The notes under the pieces: generated by a model | Told to the model about the DNA's origin: nothing | The model's input: the letters and a program-made list of their open reading frames with translations, nothing else | Database searches by the model: none | Position numbers and translations under genes: made by a program | In this document: one piece after another, positions 49,040 through 61,482 of the stretch | Position numbering within the stretch: the first letter of the stretch is position 1 | Layout: each line of letters begins with the position of its first letter | From: Nemophila menziesii | Lineage: Eukaryota; Streptophyta; Magnoliopsida; Boraginales; Hydrophyllaceae | Direction: 5' to 3' | Assembly (NCBI GenBank): GCA_029959085.1 | Contig: JARWIR010000011.1 | Span: 6,635,840 to 6,699,839, forward strand | DNA: 64,000 nucleotides

Positions 49040-51122
49040 GATTAATTAATTATTCTTTGGGGCAAGTAAAATGTTAATTTGATTTTTTGGATCATTGACC
49101 ATTAAAAAAATATGTACACCTTATAAATAAAAAATTTAATTAAAATTTTAATATTAAATTTTATTATATTATTTAAAACAACAAATTGTGTCTGAATATA
49201 TAAATGTTATTTCTGAAATATCTTAATTAAATAATAACATAAAAAAACTCAAAATATGAAATTGCATGTTTATATACGTAGCTAATGAATGATACATTTT
49301 TTAAGAGAGTAAAAATTTTGACTCTTAAATCTAAATTGGGTGAATTCCCTAGAGGGTATTGTTGATCATCTTGGAAATTCCTTTCACAAGATCAAAAGAG
49401 TAAACTCTGTATGATAAGGTGTTGAGAAATATTAGAACTGAACTAAAGAAAAAGATATATTGTGAATATATTTTTTGTATATCCAAAACTAGTTTAGTAT
49501 AATAGAAATATTTTAATATATATATAATTTTAAGAAGTAAATAGTAGAATTGGAGACGTGGATATTATATGTTCATTAAATAAATTTTTTTTATTTAATA
49601 TATTTTTATAAAATAAAGATTTTAGTAGTACATAATGTTATAAATATAATTTTATTGTTAATAGTTCCAAAAAAAAATCTTTAACTAAAAGGAGAAAAGA
49701 AAAAAAGGATATGTGTATTATTGTTTTATTCTGAGTGAAATGATTATATTATTTCAAGAGGAATTCTATACAAGACATAAGTGTGTATTGGTGAGTATTA
49801 CATCAAAATAAAATAGAGCTTATGAGTTGTGGTGTCTCAAGAAAACCTTATAAGAGTTATATAAAGGATGAGCTTACTTGCTATTATTATCATAAGAGTG
49901 GTCATATCAAACCTAAATTCCTAAAACTTTTCAAAAAAAAGCCAATGAAAATATTAATGCAACATTGGTTGATGATAGCTCAAACCAAAGTGATGACAAA
50001 GAGCATGTAGCCAACTATGTTTCTTTCATGGCTACTTAAAAAGAAGAAGACGAGGTAAAGTTCAAATCTAACTTATGTTTATCTTAAGATCAATTAGACG
50101 ATGGTATTAAAAATCTTATGATTTTTTACGTGATTACAAACACTCTCTTAAATCAAACAAAAAACAAAATATTTGAAAACTTTTTACAAATATTTTAGGA
50201 AACAATGTTGAGTTTGATGATAATAACTCTATCATTTTTTATAACAATAAGTTTATCCACAATTCACATAAAAAACTATAATTATGACATTTAGGCTTTA
50301 ATATACTTGAATATTTAGGTTACTTTAATAACACATAATTCCTTCTATTTTAAAAAAAAATACAATTATTAATTATTCATTAAATCTAATTGAAAATTTA
50401 TCAAACTTTTGTATAAAAGTAATTGTTAATTACACTACATGTCATTTTATAATGTACAACCAACAAACAAATATTATATAAAAATCCATGCACGTTGATT
50501 TTGATGAAGGAAATTCTTTTAAAAGAAAGTGAAAAAATATAGAAGTTGAATATACCAAGTTCCATCAACTTGAAGAAGAAGTAAAACCTATTATATCATA
50601 ACCTTAAATTTATTCTGACATTCAAACTATTAATGAGAAGAATGATGAAACTCCCAAAGAACTTCATAGAAGTAAAAACAATGTTAGAGGACTCTTGCTA
50701 AAGTTAATACTTGGTGATCCAATTAAAGGGCTAAGAACACATTCAACTCTTAATGATTTGTGTTCTCATTGTACTTTCTTGTCTAAATTCAGACCGAAGA
50801 ATAACAAATAAGATCTACATGATGATCATCTGGTAAATGCAATGCATGAAGAGTTTATAACGATTTTATAAGGATTTTGATACGAGTATGCATAGTAAAT
50901 TCCAATTGCACATGATTGGAGAATTTAACTTCTTCCTTAGACTAAAAATAAAGAAAATGGAAGATAGGATCTGTCTCAACCAAGCTAAATAAGCCAAAGA
51001 TCTTTTTAAGATGTTTGAACTTACTAATTCCAAGTGGGTTGGAATTCCCATAAGGAAACATCCACAACTCTTGATAAACAAGAATAAAAGGTAACGATGT
51101 TGATGAGAAGACGTACTTAGCA
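49040..51122 (+). repeat. Satellite monomer 11 (type b, 2,083 bp)
   Basis: Type b marks: GACCATTAAAAAAA, TGTGTCTGAATA, AACTCTGTATGATAAGG, KPKFLKLF knuckle tail (gag remnant 49,822-50,010), TTAATGAGAAGAATG and CCAATTAAAGGG in the pol part. RT to 51,081. Confidence 0.9.
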
Positions 51123-53203
51123 GATTAATTAATTATTCTTTGGGGCAAGTAAAATATTAATTTGTTTTTTTGGATCATTGACCCTTAAAAAAATATGTAC
51201 ACCTTATAAATAAAAAATTTAATTAAAATTTTAATATTAAATTTTATTATATTATTTAAAACAACAAATTGTGTCTTAATATATAAATGTTATTTCTGAA
51301 ATATCTTAATTAAATAATAACATAAAAAACTCAAAATATGAAATTGCATGTTTATATACGTAGCTAATGAATGATACATTTTTTAAGAGAGTCAAAATTT
51401 TGACTCTTAAATACAAATTGGGTGAATTCCCTAGAGGGTATTGTTGATCATCTTGGCAAATCCTTTCACAAGATCAAAAGAGCAAACTTTGTATGATAAG
51501 GTGTTGAGAAATATTAGAACTGAACTAAAGAAAAAGATATATTGTGAATATATTTTTTGTATATCCAAAACTAGTTTAGTATAATAGAAATATTTTAATG
51601 TATATATAATTTTAAGAAGTAAATAGTAGAATTGGAGACGTGGGTATTATATGTTCATTAAATAAAATTTTTTTTATTGAATATATTTTTATAAAATAAA
51701 GATTTTAGTAGTACATAATGTTATAAATATAATTTTATTGTTAATAGTTCCAAAAAAAATCTTTAACTAAAACGAGAAAAGAAAAAAAGGATATGTGTAT
51801 TATTGTTTTATTCTGGGTGAAATGATTATATTATTTCAAGAGGAATTCTATACAAGACATAAGTGTGTATTGGTGAGTATTACATCAAAATAAAATAGAG
51901 CTTATGAGTTGTGGTGTCTCAAGAAAACCTTATAAAAGTTATATAAAGGATGAGCTTACTTGCTATCATTATCATAAGAGGGGTCATATTAAACCTAAAT
52001 TCCAAAAAAATTTCAAAATAAAGCTAATGAAAACATTAATGCAACATTGGTTGATGATAGCTCAAACCAAAGTGATGACAAAGAGCATGTAGCCAACTGT
52101 GTTTCTTTCATGGCAACTTAAGAAGAAGAAGACGAGATAAAGTTTAAATCTAACTTATGTTTATCTTAAGATCAATTAGACGATGGTATTAAAAATCTTA
52201 TGATTTTTTACGTGATTACAAACACTCTCTTAAATCAAACAAAAAACCAAATATTTGAAAACTTTTTACAAATATTTTAGGAAACAATGTTGAGTTTGAT
52301 GATAATAACTCTATCATTTTTTATAACAATAAGTTTATCCACAATTCACATAAAAAACTTTAATTATGACATTTAGGCTTTAATATACTTGAATATTTAG
52401 GTTACTTTAATAACACATAATTCCTTCTATTTTAAAAAAAAAATACAATTATTAATTATTCATTAAATCTAATTGAAAATTTATCAAACTTTTGTATAAA
52501 CCTAATTGTTAATTACACTACATGTCATTTTAGAATGTACAACCAACAAACAAATATTATATAAAAATCCATGCACGTTGATTTTGATGAAGGAAATTCT
52601 TTTAAAAGAAAGTGAAAAAATATAGAAGTTGAATATACAAAGTTCCATCAACTTGAAGAAGAAGTAAAACCTATTATATCATAACCTTAAATTTATTCTG
52701 ACATTCAAACTATTAAAGAGAAGAATGATGAAACTCCCAAAGAACTTCATAGAAGTAAAAACAATGTTAGAGGACTCTTGCTAAAGTTAATACTTGGTGA
52801 TCCAAGTAAAGGGCTAAGAACACATTCAACTCTTAATGATTTGTGTTCTCATTGTACTTTCTTGTCTAAATTCAGACCGAAGATTAACAAATAAGATCTA
52901 CTTGATGATCATTTGGTAAATGCAATGCATGAAGAGTTTATAACGGTTTAAAAGGATGTTGATACGAGTATGCATAGTAAATTCCAATTGCACATGATTG
53001 GAGAATTTAACTTCTTCCTCAGACTAAAAATAAAGAAAATGGAAGATGGGATCTGTCTCAACCAAGCTAAATAAGCCAAAGATCTTATTAAGAAGTTTGA
53101 ACTTACTAATTCCAAGTGGGTTGGAATTCCCATAAGGAAACATCCACAACTCTTAATAAACAAGAATAAAAGGTAACGATGTTGATGAGAAGACGTACTT
53201 ACA
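51123..53203 (+). repeat. Satellite monomer 12 (type c, 2,081 bp)
   Basis: Type c marks: TTTGTTTTTTTGGATC, AACTTTGTATGATAAGG, AAAACGAGAAAAG, GTGTTTCTTTCATGGCAACT, knuckle tail KPKFQKNFKIK (gag remnant 51,904-52,092). It contains a perfect 20-bp palindrome AGAGTCAAAATTTTGACTCT near 51,389. RT to 53,163. It ends one base short (TACTTACAG), closing higher-order copy 1. Confidence 0.9.
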
Positions 53204-55272
53204 GATTAATTAATTATTCTTTGGGGCAAGTAAAATATTAATTTCTTTTTTTGGATCATTGACCCTTAAAAAAATATGTACACCTTATAAATAAAAAATT
53301 TAATTAAAATTTTAATATTAAATTTTATTATATTATTTAAAACAACAAATTGTGTCTTAATATATAAATGTTATTTCTGAAACATCTTAATTAAATAATA
53401 ACATAAGAAAACTCAAAATATGAAATTGCATGTTTATATATGTAGCTAATGAATGATACATTTTTAAGAGAGTCAAAATTTTGACTATTAAATATAAATT
53501 CCCTAGAGGGTATTGTTGATCATCTTGGCAAATCCTTTCACAACATCAAAAGATCAAACTCGTGATGATAATGTGTTGAGAAATATTAGAACTGAACTAA
53601 AGAAAAAGATATATTGTGAATATATTTTTTGTATATCCAAAACTAGTTTTGTATAATAGAAATATTTTAATATATATATAATTTATGAAGTAAATAGTAG
53701 AATTGGAGACGTGGGTATTATATGTACATTAAATAAATTTTTTTTATTGAATATATTTTTATAAAATAAAGATTTTAGTAGTACATAATGTTATAAATAT
53801 TATTTTATTGTTAATAGTTCCAAAAAAAATCTTTAACTAATAGGAGAAAAGAAAAAAGGATATGTGTATTATTGTTTTATTCTGGGTGAAATGATTATAT
53901 TAGTTCAAGAGGAATTCTATACAAGACATACGTGTGTATTGGTGAGTATTACATCAAAATAAAATAGAGCTTATGAGTTGTGGTGTCTCAAGAAAACCTT
54001 ATAAGAGTTATATAAAGGATGAGCTTACTTTCTATTATTATCATAAGAGTGGTCATATCAAACCTAAATTCCCAGAACTTTTCAAAAAAAAGCCAATGAA
54101 AATATTAATGCAACATTGGTTGATGATAGCTCAAACCAAAGTGATGACAAAGAGCATGTAGCCAACTATGTTTCTTTCATGGCTACTTAAAAAGAAGAAA
54201 ACGAGGTAAAGTTCAAATCTAACTTATGTTTATCTTAAGATCAATTAGACGATGGTATTAAAAATCTTATGATTTTTTACGTGATTACAAACACTCTCTT
54301 AAATCAAACAAAAAACCAAATATTTGAAAACTTTTTACAAATATTTTAGGAAACAATGTTGAGTTTGATGATAATAACTCTATCATTTTTTATAACAATA
54401 ACTTTATCCACAATTCACATAAAAAATTTTAATTATGACATTTAGGCTTTAATATACTTGAATATTTAGGTTACTTTAATAACACATAATTCCTTATATT
54501 TTAAAAAAAATATAATTATTAATTATTCATTAAATCCAATTGAGAATTTATCAAACTTTTGTATAAAACTAATTGTTAATTACACTACAAGTCATTTTAG
54601 AATGTACAACCAACAAACAAATATTATATAAAAATCCATGCACGTTGATTCTGATGAAGGAAATTCTTTTAAAAGAAAGTGAAAAAATATAAAAGTTGAA
54701 TATACCAAGTTCCATCAACTTGAAGAAGAAGTAAAACCTATTATATCATAACCTTAAATTTATTCTGACATTCAAACTATTAAAGAGAAGAATGATGAAA
54801 CTCCCAAAGAACTTCATAGAAGTAGGAACAATGTTAGAGGACTCTTGCTAAAGTTAATACTTGGTGATCCAAGTAAAGGGCTAAGAACACATTCAACTCT
54901 TAATGATTTGTGTTCTCATTGTACTTTCTTGTCTAAATTCAGACCGAAGAATAACAAATAAGATCTACTTGATGATCATTTGGTAAATGCAATGCATGAA
55001 GAGTTTATAACGATTTTATAAGGATTTTGATACGAGTATGCATAGTAAATTCCAATTGCACATGATTGGAGAATATAACTTCTTCCTCAGACTAAAAATA
55101 TAGAAAATGGAAGATGGGAGCTGTCTCAACCAAGCTAAATAAGCCAAAGATCTTATTAAGAAGTTTGAACTTACTAATTCCAAGTGGGTTGGAATTCCCA
55201 TAAGGAAACATTCACAACTCTTAATAAACAAGAATAAAAGGTAACGATGTTGATGGGAAGACGTACTTAGCA
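53204..55272 (+). repeat. Satellite monomer 13 (type a, 2,069 bp)
   Basis: Exactly 6,233 bp after monomer 10 and the same length. Differences from monomer 10 are few (for example TAAATAGTAG instead of TAAAGAGTAG near 53,694). Gag remnant 53,973-54,161; RT to 55,231. Confidence 0.9.
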
Positions 55273-57354
55273 GATTAATTAATTATTCTTTGGGGCAAGT
55301 AAAATGTTAATTTGATTTTTTGGATCATTGACCATTAAAAAAATATGTACACCTTATAAATAAAAAATTTAATTAAAATTTTAATATTAAATTTTATTAT
55401 ATTATTTAAAACAACAAATTGTGTCTGAATATATAAATGTTATTTCTGAAATATCTTAATTAAATAATAACATAAAAAAACTCAAAATATGAAATTGCAT
55501 GTTTATATACGTAGCTAATGAATGATACATTTTTTAAGAGAGTCAAAATTTTGACTCTTAAATATAAATTGGGTGAATTCCCTAGAGGGTATTGTTGATC
55601 ATCTTGGAAAATCCTTTCACAAGATCAAAAGAGCAAACTCTGTATGATAAGGTGTTGAGAAATATTAGAACTGAACTAAAGAAAAAGATATATTGTGAAT
55701 ATATTTTTTGTATATCCAAAACTAGTTTAGTATAATAGAAATATTTTAATATATATATAATTTTAAGAAGTAAATAGTAGAATTGGAGACGTGGATATTA
55801 TATGTTCATTAAATAAATTTTTTTTATTTAATATATTTTTATAAAATAAAGATTTTAGTAGTACATAATGTTATAAATATTATTTTATTGTTAATAGTTC
55901 CAAAAAAAATCTTTAACTAAAAGGAGAAAAGAAAAAAAGGATATGTGTATTATTGTTTTATTCTGGGTGAAATGATTATATTATTTCAAGAGGAATTCTA
56001 TACAAGACATAAGTGTGTATTGGTGAGTATTACATCAAAATAAAATAGAGCTTATGAGTTGTGGTGTCTCAAGAAAACCTTATAAGAGTTATATAAAGGA
56101 TGAGCTTACTTGCTATTATTATCATAAGAGTGGTCATATCAAACCTAAATTCCTAAAACTTTTCAAAAAAAAGCCAATGAAAATATTAATGCAACATTGG
56201 TTGATGATAGCTCAAACCAAAGTGATGACAAAGAGCATGTAGCCAACTATGTTTCTTTCATGGCTACTTAAAAAGAAGAAGACGAGGTAAAGTTCAAATC
56301 TAACTTATGTTTATCTTAAGATCAATTAGACGATGGTATTAAAAATCTTATGATTTTTTACGTGATTACAAACACTCTCTTAAATCAAACAAAAAACAAA
56401 ATATTTGAAAACTTTTTACAAATATTTTAGGAAACAATGTTGAGTTTGATGATAATAACTCTATCATTTTTTATAACAATAAGTTTATCCACAATTCACA
56501 TAAAAAACTATAATTATGACATTTAGGCTTTAATATACTTGAATATTTAGGTTACTTTAATAACACATAATTCCTTCTATTTTAAAAAAAAATACAATTA
56601 TTAATTATTCATTAAATCTAATTGAAAATTTATCAAACTTTTGTATAAAAGTAATTGTTAATTACACTACATGTCATTTTAGAATGTACAACCAACAAAC
56701 AAATATTATATAAAAATCCATGCACGTTGATTTTGATGAAGGAAATTCTTTTAAAAGAAAGTGAAAAAATATAGAAGTTGAATATACCAAGTTCCATAAA
56801 CTTGAAGAAGAAGTAAAACCTATTATATCATAACCTTAAATTTATTCTGACATTCAAACTATTAATGAGAAGAATGATGAAACTCCCAAAGAACTTCATA
56901 GAAGTAAAAACAATGTTAGAGGACTCTTGCTAAAGTTAATACTTGGTGATCCAATTAAAGGGCTAAGAACACATTCAACTCTTAATGATTTGTGTTCTCA
57001 TTGTACTTTCTTGTCTAAATTCAGACCGAAGAATAACAAATAAGATCTACATGATGATCATCTGGTAAATGCAATGCATGAAGAGTTTATAACGATTTTA
57101 TAAGGATTTTGATACGAGTATGCATAGTAAATTCCAATTGCACATGATTGGAGAATTTAACTTCTTCCTTAGACTAAAAATAAAGAAAATGGAAGATAGG
57201 ATCTGTCTCAACCAAGCTAAATAAGCCAAAGATCTTTTTAAGATGTTTGAACTTACTAATTCCAAGTGGGTTGGAATTCCCATAAGGAAACATCCACAAC
57301 TCTTGATAAACAAGAATAAAAGGTAACGATGTTGATGAGAAGACGTACTTAGCA
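55273..57354 (+). repeat. Satellite monomer 14 (type b, 2,082 bp)
   Basis: Partner of monomer 11. Differs at a few sites (for example GAGAGTCAAAATTTTGACTC intact here, GAGAGTAAAAATTTTGACTC in monomer 11). Gag remnant 56,054-56,242; RT to 57,313. Confidence 0.9.
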
Positions 57355-59436
57355 GATTTATTAATTATTCTTTGGGGCAAGTAAAATATTAATTTGTTTT
57401 TTTGGATCATTGACCCTTAAAAAAATATGTACACCTTATAAATAAAAAATTTAATTAAAATTTTAATATTAAATTTTATTATATTATTTAAAACAACAAA
57501 TTGTGTCTTAATATATAAATGTTATTTCTGAAATATCTTAATTAAATAATAACATAAAAAACTCAAAATATGAAATTGCATGTTTATATACGTAGCTAAT
57601 GAATGATACATTTTTTAAGAGAGTCAAAATTTTGACTCTTAAATACAAATTGGGTGAATTCCCTAGAGGGTATTGTTGATCATCTTGGCAAATCCTTTCA
57701 CAAGATCAAAAGAGCAAACTTTGTATGATAAGGTGTTGAGAAATATTAGAACTGAACTAAAGAAAAAGATATATTGTGAATATATTTTTTGTATATCCAA
57801 AACTAGTTTAGTATAATAGAAATATTTTAATGTATATATAATTTTAAGAAGTAAATAGTAGAATTGGAGACGTGGGTATTATATGTTCATTAAATAAAAT
57901 TTTTTTTATTGAATATATTTTTATAAAATAAAGATTTTAGTAGTACATAATGTTATAAATATAATTTTATTGTTAATAGTTCCAAAAAAAATCTTTAACT
58001 AAAACGAGAAAAGAAAAAAAGGATATGTGTATTATTGTTTTATTCTGGGTGAAATGATTATATTATTTCAAGAGGAATTCTATACAAGACATAAGTGTGT
58101 ATTGGTGAGTATTACATCAAAATAAAATAGAGCTTATGAGTTGTGGTGTCTCAAGAAAACCTTATAAAAGTTATATAAAGGATGAGCTTACTTGCTATCA
58201 TTATCATAAGAGGGGTCATATTAAACCTAAATTCCAAAAAAATTTCAAAATAAAGCTAATGAAAACATTAATGCAACATTGGTTGATGATAGCTCAAACC
58301 AAAGTGATGACAAAGAGCATGTAGCCAACTGTGTTTCTTTCATGGCAACTTAAGAAGAAGAAGACGAGATAAAGTTTAAATCTAACTTATGTTTATCTTA
58401 AGATCAATTAGACGATGGTATTAAAAATCTTATGATTTTTTACGTGATTACAAACACTCTCTTAAATCAAACAAAAAACCAAATATTTGAAAACTTTTTA
58501 CAAATATTTTAGGAAACAATGTTGAGTTTGATGATAATAACTCTATCATTTTTTATAACAATAAGTTTATCCACAATTCACATAAAAAACTTTAATTATG
58601 ACATTTAGGCTTTAATATACTTGAATATTTAGGTTACTTTAATAACACATAATTCCTTCTATTTTAAAAAAAAAATACAATTATTAATTATTCATTAAAT
58701 CTAATTGAAAATTTATCAAACTTTTGTATAAAACTAATTGTTAATTACACTACATGTCATTTTAGAATGTACAACCAACAAACAAATATTATATAAAAAT
58801 CCATGCACGTTGATTTTGATGAAGGAAATTCTTTTAAAAGAAAGTGAAAAAATATAGAAGTTGAATATACAAAGTTCCATCAACTTGAAGAAGAAGTAAA
58901 ACCTATTATATCATAACCTTAAATTTATTCTGACATTCAAACTATTAAAGAGAAGAATGATGAAACTCCCAAAGAACTTCATAGAAGTAAAAACAATGTT
59001 AGAGGACTCTTGCTAAAGTTAATACTTGGTGATCCAAGTAAAGGGCTAAGAACACATTCAACTCTTAATGATTTGTGTTCTCATTGTACTTTCTTGTCTA
59101 AATTCAGACCGAAGATTAACAAATAAGATCTACTTGATGATCATTTGGTAAATGCAATGCATGAAGAGTTTATAACGATTTAAAAGGATGTTGATACGAG
59201 TATGCATAGTAAATTCCAATTGCACATGATTGGAGAATTTAACTTCTTCCTCAGACTAAAAATAAAGAAAATGGAAGATGGGATCTGTCTCAACCAAGCT
59301 AAATAAGCCAAAGATCTTATTAAGAAGTTTGAACTTACTAATTCCAAGTGGGTTGGAATTCCCATAAGGAAACATCCACAACTCTTAATAAACAAGAATA
59401 AAAGGTAACGATGTTGATGAGAAGACGTACTTAGCA
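57355..59436 (+). repeat. Satellite monomer 15 (type c, 2,082 bp)
   Basis: Partner of monomer 12, with GATTTATTAATTATTC at its start in place of GATTAATTAATTATTC. Gag remnant 58,136-58,324; RT to 59,395. Ends higher-order copy 2. Confidence 0.9.
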
Positions 59437-61482
59437 GATTAATTAATTATTCTTTGGGGCAAGTAAAATATTAATTTCTTTTTTTGGATCATTGACCCTT
59501 AAAAAAATATGTACACCTTATAAATAAAAAATTTAATTAAAATTTTAATATTAAATTTTATTATATTATTTAAAACAACAAATTGTGTCTTAATATATAA
59601 ATGTTATTTCTGAAACATCTTAATTAAATAATAACATAAGAAAACTCAAAATATGAAATTGCATGTTTATATATGTAGCTAATGAATGATACATTTTTAA
59701 GAGAGTCAAAATTTTGACTATTAAATATAAATTCCCTAGAGGGTATTGTTGATCATCTTGGCAAATCCTTTCACAACATCAAAAGATCAAACTCGTAACT
59801 GAACTAAAGAAAAAGATATATTGTGAATATATTTTTTGTATATCCAAAACTAGTTTTGTATAATAGAAATATTTTAATATATATATAATTTATGAAGTAA
59901 AGAGTAGAATTGGAGACGTGGGTATTATATGTACATTAAATAAATTTTTTTTATTGAATATATCTTTATAAAATAAAGATTTTAGTAGTACATAATGTTA
60001 TAAATATTATTTTATTGTTAATAGTTCCAAAAAAAATCTTTAACTAATAGGAGAAAAGAAAAAAGGATATGTGTATTATTGTTTTATTCTGGGTGAAATG
60101 ATTATATTAGTTCAAGAGGAATTCTATACAAGACATACGTGTGTATTGGTGAGTATTACATCAAAATAAAATAGAGCTTATGAGTTGTGGTGTCTCAAGA
60201 AAACCTTATAAGAGTTATATAAAGGATGAGCTTACTTTCTATTATTATCATAAGAGTGGTCATATCAAACCTAAATTCCCAGAACTTTTCAAAAAAAAGC
60301 CAATGAAAATATTAATGCAACATTGGTTGATGATAGCTCAAACCAAAGTGATGACAAAGAGCATGTAGCCAACTATGTTTCTTTCATGGCTACTTAAAAA
60401 GAAGAAAACGAGGTAAAGTTCAAATCTAACTTATGTTTATCTTAAGATCAATTAGACGATGGTATTAAAAATCTTATGATTTTTTACGTGATTACAAACA
60501 CTCTCTTAAATCAAACAAAAAACCAAATATTTGAAAACTTTTTACAAATATTTTAGGAAACAATGATGAGTTTGATGATAATAACTCTATCATTTTTTAT
60601 AACAATAAGTTTATCCACAATTCACATAAAAAACTTTAATTATGACATTTATGCTTTAATATACTTGAATATTTAGGTTACTTTAATAACACATAATTCC
60701 TTCTATTTTAAAAAAAAAAATACAATTATTTATTATTCATTAAATCTAATTGAGAATTTATCAAACTTTTGTATAAAACTAATTGTTAATTACACTACAT
60801 GTTATTTTAGAATGTACAACCAACAAACAAATATTATATAAAAATCCATGCACGTTGATTTTGATGAAGGAAATTCTTTTAAAAGAAAGTGAAAAAATAT
60901 AAAAGTTGAATATACCAAGTTCCATCAACTTGAAGAAGAAGTAAAACCTATTATATCATAACCTTAAATTTATTCTGACATTCAAACTATTAATGAGAAG
61001 AATGATGAAACTCCCAAAGAACTTCATAGAAGTAAAAACAATGTTAGAGGACTCTTGCTAAAGTTAATACTTGGTGATCCAATTAAAGGGCTAAGAACAC
61101 ATTCAACTCTTAATGATTTGTGTTCTCATTGTACTTTCTTGTCTAAATTCAGACCGAAGAATAACAAATAAGATCTACCTGATGATCATCTGGTAAATGC
61201 AATGCATGAAGAGTTTATAACGATTTTATAAGGATTTTGATACGAGTATGCATAGTAAATTCCAATTGCACATGATTGGAGAATTTAACTTCTTCCTTAG
61301 ACTAAAAATAAAGAAAATGGAAGATAGGATCTGTCTCAACCAAGCTAAATAAGCCAAAGATCTTTTTAAGATGTTTGAACTTACTAATTCCAAGTGGGTT
61401 GGAATTCCCATAAGGAAACATCCACAACTCTTGATAAACAAGAATAAAAGGTAACGATGTTGATGAGAAGACGTACTTAGCA
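59437..61482 (+). repeat. Satellite monomer 16 (a/b hybrid, 2,046 bp)
   Basis: Shortest unit. The first part is type a, including the ELTFYYYHK gag remnant (60,180-60,368). The pol part is type b (TTAATGAGAAG, CCAATTAAAGGG, and an RT piece at 61,226-61,441 like monomers 11 and 14). The switch lies between about 60,420 and 60,960. A 26-bp deletion relative to monomers 10 and 13 occurs at about 59,796 (ACTCGT joined to AACTGAAC). Confidence 0.9.
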
